Below are positions 12,201 to 24,200 of a DNA stretch of 64,000 bases, piece by piece. The stretch covers positions 54,688,008-54,752,007 of the forward strand of contig CM059973.1 of NCBI GenBank assembly GCA_030490835.1, given 5' to 3'. The notes beneath the pieces are model-generated. The model saw nothing but the letters and a program-made list of their open reading frames with translations, ran no database searches and was not told where the DNA came from. The first letter of the stretch is position 1; each line of letters begins with the position of its first letter. Made by a program: the position numbers and the translations under genes. This DNA comes from Annona cherimola. Its lineage: Eukaryota; Streptophyta; Magnoliopsida; Magnoliales; Annonaceae.

Positions 12201-15200
12201 GCTTCTCCGTCGCGACTTCAAGTTCCAGGTCGGGTCGACTTGGGTATCGACTTGACCCAAGTCGCAGGTGAAGTCGACTTCGGGTGCGACTTCACCTTGT
12301 CAGTTGGCTTTGATGAGCTTGAAGACTTTGGAGATTGCTTTGTTTTGTTTAGGCTTCTTTCATTTAATTGCTTTCATTTTAGAATGGCTCCTCATACTTG
12401 TAGATCTTGTCAATCTTGAAGAGCATGTCTTTGATTATTCTTGGATTAGCTTGAACATTGTGAATCTTTGAAGAACTTGAATCTTGCATGGTAGATTCAT
12501 GCACTTTGCTTGCTTTTGATTCATATTGATCTTCTTGATTATTTCTTCATCTTGGAGCATGCTTGAATCTTTGCCTTGGACTTGATTATGATAAAGAGCT
12601 TGTATCCTTTGATTTGGTTTTGAGAACACTCAAATTGACTCTTGGAATGAACTTGAAACTGCATCTTTGAGCTTGAGAGCATTAAGTCGAACTTGGGGTC
12701 GACTTCGTCCGCGACTTCGCCCAAGTCGCAACTGGAGTCGACTTCGTTTGCGACTTCGGCATTCTTCCATCCCAAATTCAGCTCTGGAGTGATTTTCCCG
12801 ACTGAAGTCGATGCTGGAGTTGACTTCGTCTGCGACTTGGCTTCCCAAGTCGCAAGTGGAGTCGACTTGGCTTGCGACTTCACTTGCTCTTCTCCCATTT
12901 TCAACTCTGGACGGTTTTGGCTCTTTGAAGTCGATCTTGGAGTCGACTTGGGGAACGACTTGGCCTTTCATGCTCTGTTTTCTTCAGATGTATATGCCTT
13001 AAACATATCCACAAACATGTTAGTAGCCAAGACTTACTCAAATTGATTTGTTAATCATCAAAACATAGATTTAGCTTGTTTTCCACATATTTCCAACAAT
13101 CTCCCCCTTTTTGATGATTGACAAAACCGATTTGAGTGTATACCTTTCAATTACTTAAGAATACGATAAGTTTGTATTTGAAGTGTTATCATACATATGC
13201 TCATGCAAACTTTTAAGTTGAAACATTCAAACTCTTCTCCCCAACCATATCCTACTCTTCTCCCCTTTTGAAGTTATATCAAATCCTACTCTTCCTACTC
13301 TTCTCCCCTTTGGACTCAAATCCCTTCTTCAAATCCTACTCTTCTCCCCCTTTTTGTCAATATATCAAAAAGTTAGAGGGTCAAGAAAGAGATAGGTGGG
13401 TTTGCTCCCCCTAAACTGGTGCTCCCCCTGAGTTTATGCTAGCCTAACTTAATCATTCCCATGTCATTTCTAATCTTATAAAATGCTTATTTTGCTAGGG
13501 GTTTTGTGAATATATCTGCAATTTGATCCTCAGTTCTTACATATACTAGGCATATATCATGATTTTCTACATGTTCTCTAATGAAATGGTGTCTAAGGTC
13601 TATATGTTTGGTTCTAGAATGCAAGACTGGATTTTTAGTTAAACATATGGCACTAGTATTATCACATTTAATGGGTATATCTTTAAAATCAATGCCATAG
13701 TCCCTAAGTTGCTGTTTCATCCAAAGTAATTGGGCACAACAGCTCCCGGCGGCAATGTATTCGGCTTCCGCCGTAGATAGAGCAACACTAGTTTGTTTTC
13801 TTGAAAACCATGAAACCAACATGCTTCCAAGAAATTGACATGTTCCACTAGTGTTTTTTCTATCTACTTTGTAACCGGCAAAATCCGCATCCGAGTAGCC
13901 GATTAGATCAAAATTAGAGCCCTTTGGATACCAAAGTCCTAAATTGGTAATGTCTACTAGGTATCTGAAAATTCTTTTCACAGCTACCAAGTGTAATTCT
14001 TTTGGGCATGATTGAAATCTAGAACACATACACACACTAAACAATATATCAGGTCTAGAAACAGTTAAATACAATAAAGAACCGATCATGCTTCTATACA
14101 ATTTCAAATCAACTACTTTGCCCTTCTCATCTTTGTCAAGTTTGATTGTAGAGCTCATTGACGTGTTTGCTCCTTTGCTATTCTCCATGCCAAACTTCTT
14201 TAGCATTTCCTTGATATACTTGGACTGGTTAATGAAGATTCCTTAATTTAATTGCTTGATTTGCAGTCCAAGGAAGAAGTTTAGCTCTCCCATCATGCTC
14301 ATTTCAAATTCTTTCTGCATAAGCTCAGAAAATTCTTGACAAAGAGTTTCATTAGTAGCACCAAAAATGATGTCATCAACATAAATTTGAATGATTAATA
14401 TATCCTTTCCATTGTACTTGATAAACAAAGTGGTGTCTACCTTTCCTTTTTGAAAATCATGATCAATCAGAAATTTGCTTAGTCTATCATACCAAGCTCT
14501 TGGAGCTTGTTTTAATCCATATAGTGCTTTGGTTAACTTGTATACAAATTTAGATTGATCTTTTTCTTCAAATCCAGGTGGTTGTTCTACATACACCTCT
14601 TCATTTATATAACCATTCAGAAATGCACTTTTAACATCCATTTGAAACAATTTAAAGTTCATGTGAGATGCAAAAGCTAGTAAGATGCGAATTACCTCTA
14701 ATCTAGCAACCGGGGCATAGGATTCCTCAAAATCTATTCCTTCTTCTTGTGAGTATCCCTTTGCCACAAGTCTAGCTTTGTTTCTCACTACAAGTCCACT
14801 TTCATCTAATTTGTTCCTAAAGACCCACTTGGTGCCAATAACAGTACAATCATTTGGTCTAGGAACAAGGTGCTAAACTTGATTTCTTTCAAATTGATTT
14901 AGCTCTTCTTGCATAGCTATAATCCAGTTTTCATCATCAAGAGCTTGATCAATGTTAGAAGGTTCAATCTTGGATACAAAAGCATATTGTCCACAAACAT
15001 TTTACTTTGACCTTCTAGTTTTTACACCTTCATATACATTCCCTATAACTTGTTCAATTGGATGTGCATGTTTGAATTTTAAATCAGTTGGAGGTTTGTG
15101 GGAATTATTACCTTCACTTACCCTCTCCTCCAAGGATTCTTCTTGCTTTTCTACATGCAGCCTTTCAAGGTCATTTGCTATTTCATCTGCATCACTTAAA

Positions 15201-18200
15201 TCATCTTTTCTTTTGTAGCATGGGTTAGTTTCATCAAAAACAACATGTATGGACTCTTCTACCACTTGGTTTCGTTTATTGAATACTCTATATGCTTTGC
15301 TATTTGATGAGTACCCAAGGAATATTGCCTCATCACTTTTAGCATATAATTTTCCCAAGTTGGTTTTTCCATTGTTCAAAACATAACATGTACATCCAAA
15401 AGCATGAAAATAAGAAATATTTGGCTTCCTTCCTTTCCATAACTCATATGGGGTCTTTTTCAAGATTGCTCTAATGGTAACTCTATTCAAAACATGACAA
15501 GCTGTACTCACAGCTTCACCCTAAAATTTCTTGGATAATTTGCTCTCATTTAGCATTGTTCTAGCCATCTCTTGTATAGTTCTGTTTTTCCTTTCAACTA
15601 CTCCATTTTGTTGTGGAGTTCTTGGTGCAGAAAATGTGTGATGAATTCCTTTTTTATTACAAAATTCTATGAATCGTTTGTTTTCAAATTCACCACCATG
15701 ATCACTTCTTATAGTCACAATAGTACTTTGTTTTTCATTTTGCACCAAATTTACAAAAGTTGAAAACATAGAGAAAACTTCATCTTTGCTAGCTAAGAGA
15801 ATTATCCATGTAAATCTTGAAAAATCATCAACAATAACAAATACATATTTCTTTCCACCAATGGTTAAAATATCGGATGGCCCATATAGATCCATGTGTA
15901 GCAATTCAAGTGGCCTAGTGGTGAAAATTTCCTTTTTGGTAGAGAAAGGCATCTTAGGTTGTTTTGATAATTGACATGCCTTGCAAATTTTGTTTTTGTC
16001 ATATTTCAACTTTGGCAAGCCTTCTACCAAACTCTTCTTCCATAGGGTCTTTATATTTTCCATGTTTATGTGTCCAAGCCTTTTATGCCAAACCCATGGA
16101 TCATTATCAATGGCCATTAGACATTGACCATCTAGTTCATCAAGTGAAACCAAATATACATTTCCATGTCTTTTTCCACTAAACATGATATGTTCTTCAT
16201 CAAATACATTACATATAGATGATTCAAACACAACCTTGTATCCTTTGTCACATAATTGAATAATGCTCATTAGGTTATGCTTGAGTCCTTCAACAAACAA
16301 AACATCTTCCATGCATGCATTTGAAATACTGTAAATGTTTCCTTTACCTTTAATTTTACCTTTCTCATTATTACCAAAGGCAACCGTTCCGTCGTTACAA
16401 GGCTTAAGTTTGTTAAATAGACTTCTTTCTCCGGTCATATGCCTTGAACAACCGCTATCCATGAACCATACATTGTTTGCCTTTGCCTTGAAACAAATCT
16501 GAAAATTAAACAAGTAAATCTTATCTTTTTGGTACCCATTTTATGGGTCTATTTGAGTTAGTAATATGATTTAAACTTTGTTGCTCTAACTTAGAAAGCC
16601 CAAATCTTATGTTTCTTGGAACCCAAACTAATTTTGCACCATGGTTATATAATTTCTTAAAATTACACTTGTAGGCTTTATGACCCATTTTGTTGCAGAA
16701 ATTGCAAGCCATTGGTAATCTTGGAGTTGGCCTCCAAGTATATTTTGGTTCAAATGTTGGCCTTCTAGTCCACATAACATTTTTCCTTTGTGGCTTGTAT
16801 ATAGGTGCAGTTTTGGTTTGACATTTCCCAAGTGTTAGCATATTTGATTTGTCACTTCCTTTTTGCTCAATTGTATAATATCCAAGGCCTCTTTTGTTTG
16901 TTTGAGCAGTCATGTTCAAAAACATTTTTACACTTTCTCCTGGATTAGAGAACTTTGCTAATGATTCATTTAATGATTTGTTCTCCTTTTTCAGTTTCTC
17001 TACCTCTTTCAACAATGATTCATTTTCTTCTTTCAGTTTTGTTGATTTTTCAGCTAGTTTTCCATTTTCAATAATAACGAAGTTACATTGTTGTCTCTTC
17101 AATGTCAACTTGTTTCCTAGCTTTTTGATTTCCTCATATAATGAATCATATGCAAGTTGTAGTTCTTCTAATTCAGCACATTTGAGGCATTCATGAAAAG
17201 AAGAATAACTTGATTGAGAATAGCAAGGTTTGGAAGTTACCTCTTCATTGCTTGTGCATTTTGTTGAGGTGGATTGTTCTTCCAAAACTTCAGTTGTGTT
17301 TAGGCATAACAAGTCTTCTTCTTGTTCGATCCGTGCCATGCAGCATATTCTTGCACAATTTGCTGCTTCAAAGTTGTCGGTTGAAGAGCTGCTTGTTGAC
17401 GAAGTCTCTTCATTGACATACATGCCTCTTCCCTTTGGCCTTTGATATTTTCTGCCTTCATATCTTTCCTTCCTTTCTTCCGGTGTAGGACATTGAGCTT
17501 GCATATGTCCCACGCCCCCGCATCTATCTCATTTTGTAACCTCCTTCTCTCTTTGTGGTATTTCTTTGAAGTCTTTGAGGTTCTCTTCTTTTCTCACAAA
17601 TTTTCGGAATTTGCGAGTAAGAAGTGCGATATCTTCATCACCATTATTAGACGAGGAGGTAGATTCTTCTGAGTTGTGTGCTGCTTTTAATGCAATGATT
17701 TTCCTCCCTTTGTGATTGTCTTCGTTTCTTCTCTTAATTAGCTCATGTGACATTAATGAGCTAATTAGATCTTCTAGCTTTAGTGTATTTAGGTCTTTGG
17801 CTTCTTCAATCGCCGTAATCTTTGGAGTCCAAGATTCCGGTAGAGCTCTTAGTATCTTCATGACCTGTTCAGATTCAGAAATAGCCTTTCCAAGACCTTT
17901 TAATGCGTTAGTAATTTTAGAAAACCTTGCAAACATCTCAGAAATATTTTCTGTTTCTAACATTCTAAAGCTTTCCAATTCTCCTAGTCCCTTGAACTTG
18001 AGAGGTTCCTTCATAAATGGATGTTAGAGTATCCCATATTTCTTTAGCGGTTTGACAAGATGATACTCTATCATATTCGGAAGCTGTAAGAGCACAAAAT
18101 AGAGAGTTCATAGCTTTAGCATTGCTCTTTACAGTTCTTACTTCCTCTTCGGTCCACTTGGAAGCTCTTTCATCTATAGGCAATGTTACACCATCTTGGA

Positions 18201-21200
18201 TTGCAATCCAAGAGTCCATGTCGGTAGCCATGATGAGTTGCTTCATTCGAAGCTTCCAATAGCCGAAATTGTTCCCATCAAACAATGGTGGCCTAGTAAA
18301 TGATTGGCCCTCAGCAAAAGCGGGAACGGAAGTAGATTGGGTTGCCATATCAATAGATCTCTTTGGTTTAACTCAAAGACCTGCTCTGATACCACTTGTT
18401 GGCCCCGAGTTAATGGCAAAACCCAAGAGGGGAGGGGTGAATTGGGTTCTTAAAAATTTCTTTGGTAACTTAAAAACTTAACCCCTTGTAAGTTCAATCC
18501 CCTTGAATGAAGAAACAAAATGGAAAGCAATGTAATGTAGAGAGCAGAAATGTAAATCAAGCAGACAAGAATTTTTATAGTGGTTCGGGCAACCTCCCTA
18601 CTCCACTCTTCCAAGCTCACACTCCTTGTGACTTGGGTTCCACTATTGTATTCTTCCAATACAATTAGAGCCACTGCTCTCTTCTAGATTCTAGCTCTAG
18701 GGGGCATATACAACCAGAGCCTCTTGCTCTCTTCTAGATTCCAGCTCTAGGGGGCATCAACAACACACTGCACAAGTAGGTGATGAGTCTCACTCCAATC
18801 ATACACTACTTTGCATACACTTGATCTTAGTTCCTCAAACTAGATCAAGTTCAACACAAACAAACGAAATAACAAAAGAAATCTACACTTTACAGATGTG
18901 TAGAGACAATTTAGCGCAGAGAAGAACTTGTAGTAGGCTTTGAAGAATCTGAAATAAAGCTCTTGCAGTTTGAAGCAAAGTTCTTCCTCTTTGAATGACT
19001 TGATATCTTTAGAGCTCTTGAATATAGGAGTTAAACATACTTAATGATTCTCAGCTACTTCCCTCGTCCACCATGAATGCCTTTTATAATTTGGGAGGGA
19101 ATCCGAACGTTAGAAGGTAGGTGGCGCGCATTTAATGCGCCAACGTTCGAATAAATTCCGACCGTTGCGACCCAAGTCGCATGCGGAGTCGACTTCGGAT
19201 GCGACTTCGCCCAAGTCGCAGATGGAGTCGACTTCGGGTGCGACTTCGCTTCTCCGTCGCGACTTCAAGTTCCAGGTCGGGTCGACTTGGGTATCGACTT
19301 GACCCAAGTCGCAGGTGAAGTCGACTTCGGGTGCGACTTCACCTTGTCAGTTGGCTTTGATGAGCTTGAAGACTTTGGAGATTGCTTTGTTTTGTTTAGG
19401 CTTCTTTCCTTTAATTGCTTTCATTCTAGAATGGCTCCTCATACTTGTAGATCTTGTCAATCTTGAAGAGCATGTCTTTGATTATTCTTGGATTAGCTTG
19501 AACATTGTGAATCTTTGAAGAACTTGAATCTTGCATGGTAGATTCATGCACTTTGCTTGCTTTTGATTCATATTGATCTTCTTGATTATTTCTTCATCTT
19601 GGAGCATGCTTGAATCTTTGCCTTGGACTTGATTATGATAAAGAGCTTGTATCCTTTGATTTGGTTTTGAGAACACTCAAGTTGACTCTTGGAATGAACT
19701 TGAAACTGCATCTTTGAGCTTGAGAGCATTAAGTCGAACTTGGGGTCGACTTCGTCCGCGACTTCGCCTAAGTCGCAACTGGAGTCGACTTCGTTTGCGA
19801 CTTCGGCATTCTTCCATCCCAAATTCAGCTCTGGAGTGATTTTTCCGACTGAAGTCGATGCTGGAGTCGACTTCGTCTGCGACTTGGCTTCCCAAGTCGC
19901 AAGTGGAGTCGACTTGGCCTGCGACTTCACTTGCTCTTCTCCCATTTTCAACTCTGGACGGTTTTGGCTCTTTGAAGTCGATCTTGGAGTCGACTTGGGG
20001 AACGACTTGGCCTTTCATGCTCTGTTTTCTTCAGATGTATATGCCTTAAACATATCCACAAACATGTTAGTAGCCAAGACTTACTCAAATTGATTTGTTA
20101 ATCATCAAAACATAGATTTAACTTGTTTTCCACATATTTCCAACATTTTCCACATAAGGGATTCCAGTGGAACAATGTTTTTGGAGCATCATGTGTTGAA
20201 TGTAATGGCGTTGGGATAATCCCAATCAATTTACTGTTGTTTAACCTTGATAAATTCATGGTTAGCTACTACGCAACTAACAATATTTGTACATTGCCAG
20301 AAGACTCATGCTCAAACTTGGTAAGTGCTTTTCCTCTCTGCTGTGTGTTGTTATGAGCTATGAATAAGAGCCAGTTTGGCAACCATCATATTGCTATTCA
20401 CAGAGGAATATGATTTGGTATTGGCGTTGACTTATGATGAAAAGCTTTTGCTGGGGGTCTCAATAAATTCATATTATCTTGGATGTCCTTCAATAGTCAA
20501 GTTGGTTGAAAGGTCAAGTGGGCCATATCAAAGAAATGGTGCAGAGGAAATATACCATGGTTTAGTAGATGCTGATCAGATGCTTAAGTTGGCAGAAGAT
20601 TTAGTAGATCATATGATCAGATGTCACGGAGAGAGACCTACCCTTAGTAGAATGAAGAGCTTATCTTTTTCAATCAGAGATTTTGTAGAATGAAAAGCTT
20701 ATCTTTTTCGATTAGAGATATGAAGAGAAACAGTAACAGGATGAAATTATAACCTAGCTGCCCTCATTTTTTATTTAACATGCTCTTTTATTTCTTTCCT
20801 AGTTCAGCCCATCTGAAAGTTCAGCCACAATGATTTTGCACCAGGAAGTGATCTTGTGTTAATGATGTATATGACTCAACTACAGCTATCTAGATTGATA
20901 TAGACATTATTTTACATACAACATGTGTAATTAGACCAGACCTATGAACATGCTATGCATATGGGCTTCATCCCCATTGGCAATGCTTGCTGAAAACCTC
21001 CAAGTACCTGATATTGTCATGGCATATTGTCTCGAGATGGCATCCAAATAACAGTGCCGCCATTGTTCTATTATGCATGCCATATTGGCCTTATATTCCT
21101 TCATTAGTGGTAGGGGCTTCAAATCCTTTTCCTTTAATTTTGTCTAAATAATGGCTCTAATACGAGTTATATTATTCTCTAATGACTAAAATTCGAATTC

Positions 21201-24200
21201 TACACTTAGATGGTTTCTTTGTATCTCTGACGCCCAATTGATTCAATTCTTTGCTTTTTTTTTTTTTAATTAAAGAAGATGAAACATGGTTTGAAGTTCC
21301 TTTCACCAAACATTATAAATCACCTGGCATAGCTATTAGTTGGTCAACACCTGACTAAAATGGCAGTCATGATATGTTGCCACTAAATTTTCCAGGTTAT
21401 TTTGTAAATGGTAGTTCTATTATTGCTAATAGATGTCGCATCTTGGTTTTGTTGATTAGAAATTATATTTTCCCCTGAAACTGATCATATTTTTCTCTGA
21501 TCATGAATTGAGCTGTTGGGCTTTCATAGTATTTTGAACTGTTAATTTGCTATAATCATTTACTTGTGCACTATCTAATGTCATGTTTTTCTTTGCAACT
21601 TCTAAGGCTTTTTTGGAGGTTATCAGATCTGGAAAATTATTTGATCTTGTAAATTATTTCATACTACTGCTGTGGTTCTTGTATAATTGAGCTAGGATTC
21701 TCACTCTTGTTTAAACAATTATGCATTGTCTTTCATGTTTAGAAGGATAGTGCATTTAAGTGTTTTTTTTTTCTTTTTTTTTATTTTTAAAAAAACTGAA
21801 TAATGAGACATTTGAAATTTGTTGAGTACTTCTGGTTTACTGTGGAATGACTTTTCTCTTCTTTTTCTTTGTTTTTTTGTTTTTTCTTCATTTATTTGTG
21901 CTACTACTAATAGGTGGGAAAAATCTTGTGATGATGATGATGATTTGTGCTACTGGTGGTGTTGACTAAATAATCTATGTTTAAATTGCCTAGGCCTTTA
22001 TGCTGGGTTGAACATCTGTCACTTGACAATGAAACTGGGCTGGATCCTCCGGGTATAAGAGTTAGGCCCGTCACGGGACTTGTAGCAGCAGATTATTTTG
22101 CTCCTGGCTATTTTGTGTGGGCAGTTTTGATTGCTAATTTGGCACGCATAGGCTATGAGGAGAAAACCATGTATATGGCTGCTTACGATTGGAGAATTTC
22201 TTTTCAGAACACTGAGGTATTTTTCAATATTGTGCCTCTTCTCTTTATGTGGACTTTTGCTTGGGATTCTCTTCTGGAGTTCATGAAATCCGTATTCACT
22301 TTTTTTTTCCTTTTCCTTTTTGATTGGGCCCCTCTTCTTGGATGACCAGGTATCTAGCTGAAGTGTACTCTAGGGGAGGGGTAACAAGTTCATTGTTTCT
22401 ACCAACTTTGAATGCTGGACTTCCCTACTTTAACACCATATGCACACTCATGTCAACTTGGTCATCTAAGTGGTGACAACTTTGTATTCACCTTTTAGCT
22501 ATGAAATTTCATGCATGGCTGAGCTGTCAGGCAGATTGCTTGTTGCACTAGATGCACTTCATGTCCTGGACGGTGGCCAATTCATCACATAGGCAAAAGT
22601 ATTCAGGACGTGTTGCGTGTTGACTGCTGAATATCTTTTGTAAAGCCAATAGTTGGAGGGTAATGATCCAATGCATCCAGTGCACAAAAACTTTAGTGCA
22701 TCTTGTACACTACCCTATTTTATTTTATTTTCAAAAATTTCTATTTTATATGTAGTGTCCAAGCATGGTGTTTTCACACACACACACACACACACACACA
22801 GAGATAGTTTTTACTTTTTTGATACTTTTAAATATTTTATTTAGAATTTTAAAAATAAACAAAAGGCACACAGAAGAAATGCCTTCTTTATTTTTAAAAG
22901 TTCAAATGAAAGACTTAAAAAGGATTAAAAAATGTTAAAACTGCGTATGTAATACATCATATTATGTGGCCCATATTGGGCCCACTGGCCCACATAATGG
23001 TGCAATAAAATAGAAATCCAAATTTTTTTTTTTGAAAAATAGGATAGCGTGCACTGGGTGCATTGGATTGGTAACCGTAGTTGTTTGTGGACTAGACTGC
23101 TGCAACTGCATGGTGCAACTTTTGAATGTGTATCAGTTTGGCATGTGGTGTCATTTGTGAGTCCCACATATTAGCAGAATTTCTCAAGAGCATTGGGAGT
23201 CTTTCTTTTTTTTCTTTTAAGATTAAGAAAGCTTTATAGGACTTGATGATGGTATTCATAATTGGACTGGTCAGGTGCGGGATCAGACCCTCAGCAGGAT
23301 TAAAAGTAACATAGAACTTTTGGTGGCTACAAATGGTGGGAAAAAGGTGGTGGTTATTCCACATTCCATGGGTGTTCTATACTTTTTGCATTTCATGAAG
23401 TGGGTTGAGGCACCAGCTCCAATGGGAGGTGGTGGCGGTTCAAATTGGTGTGCCCAGCATATTAAGGCAATAATGAACATTGGTGGGCCATTTTTAGGTG
23501 TTCCAAAAGCAATTGCTGGACTTTTCTCAGCTGAAGCCAGGGATGTTGCAGTTGCTAGGTAAATTTCTATTCTTCTCCATTGTCGATGAATTATAGGGTG
23601 TGATCTGATATGTTAATTTTCTAGTCTCTTATTGACTATTTTTAAAACTTAAATTATGCTAGTATATGAATGGAAAAAATATCGAGGGATAACCAACATG
23701 TCATATTCAACCTCCTTCTGCATAGCCCACCTTTAGATCTGACTTCTCTAGTTCTCTGATCATGGTAAGTGTCCTTTTTCGTGTGTGTAGTGAAGGTGGA
23801 AGCAGTGCTATTTTTCTAACACACAGTTATACTCTGTAATTCATGTTGCTAACCAAATTTTATTTATTATTATTATTATTTTTATCTAGCAATGGCCAGA
23901 CGTCCCTGACAAACTGAAAACTCTACAGCGATGATTTGACTATTACTCTGTCATTATACATTTTGCTGTCATAGTGTAAACATGGATTGAGCACTAGAGC
24001 AAGAGGTCAATTTCTGAGATATGACATGCATTATTGCACAGCTATTCCTTATTAGGGATTTGCCTTATTCAACTTCTTGAAATCCCTGTCACTTAGTTAG
24101 CAATTGCTTAGCCTGTCTATATGCGTTGTCTAATGCAGTAATATGTTATATAATTAGGTTGTGTTTAAGCTTTCTAGGCTCATTCAAACTTGTAAATTTT

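Larger units (their letters stand above)
11350..20145 (-). mobile_element. Complete Copia LTR retrotransposon inserted in PDAT intron 1
   Basis: The element is 8,796 bp: TG...CA LTRs of 1,749 bp at both ends, TTTTC target duplications, a primer site next to the right LTR, a polypurine tract next to the left LTR, and gag-protease-integrase-RT-RNase H order. The domain order and the [19 protein letters not shown] motif place it in Copia, with a SIRE/Maximus-like look (inferred). It is antisense to PDAT. By eye, the two LTRs differ at about 15 of 1,749 positions (0.9%) with no net indel, so insertion is recent. The coding region carries premature stops and frame changes and is defective. Confidence 0.93.

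Noticed and set aside
12063..12971. Open frames in the LTRs (and at 19110-20093, 62361-63156) with repeated VDS-CDLG residues, suggesting a repeat protein
   Set aside because: The periodicity comes from the AAGTCGACTT DNA modules, occurs in several frames and both strands, and is confined to LTRs.
13487..16513. Endogenous viral sequence
   Set aside because: Protease-integrase-RT-RNase H order, LTRs and primer site identify a Copia retrotransposon; no movement, coat or envelope gene is present.
20376..20693. 105-codon open frame in PDAT intron 1
   Set aside because: No recognised domain and it ends within a tandem duplication; kept only as a note in the intron entry.
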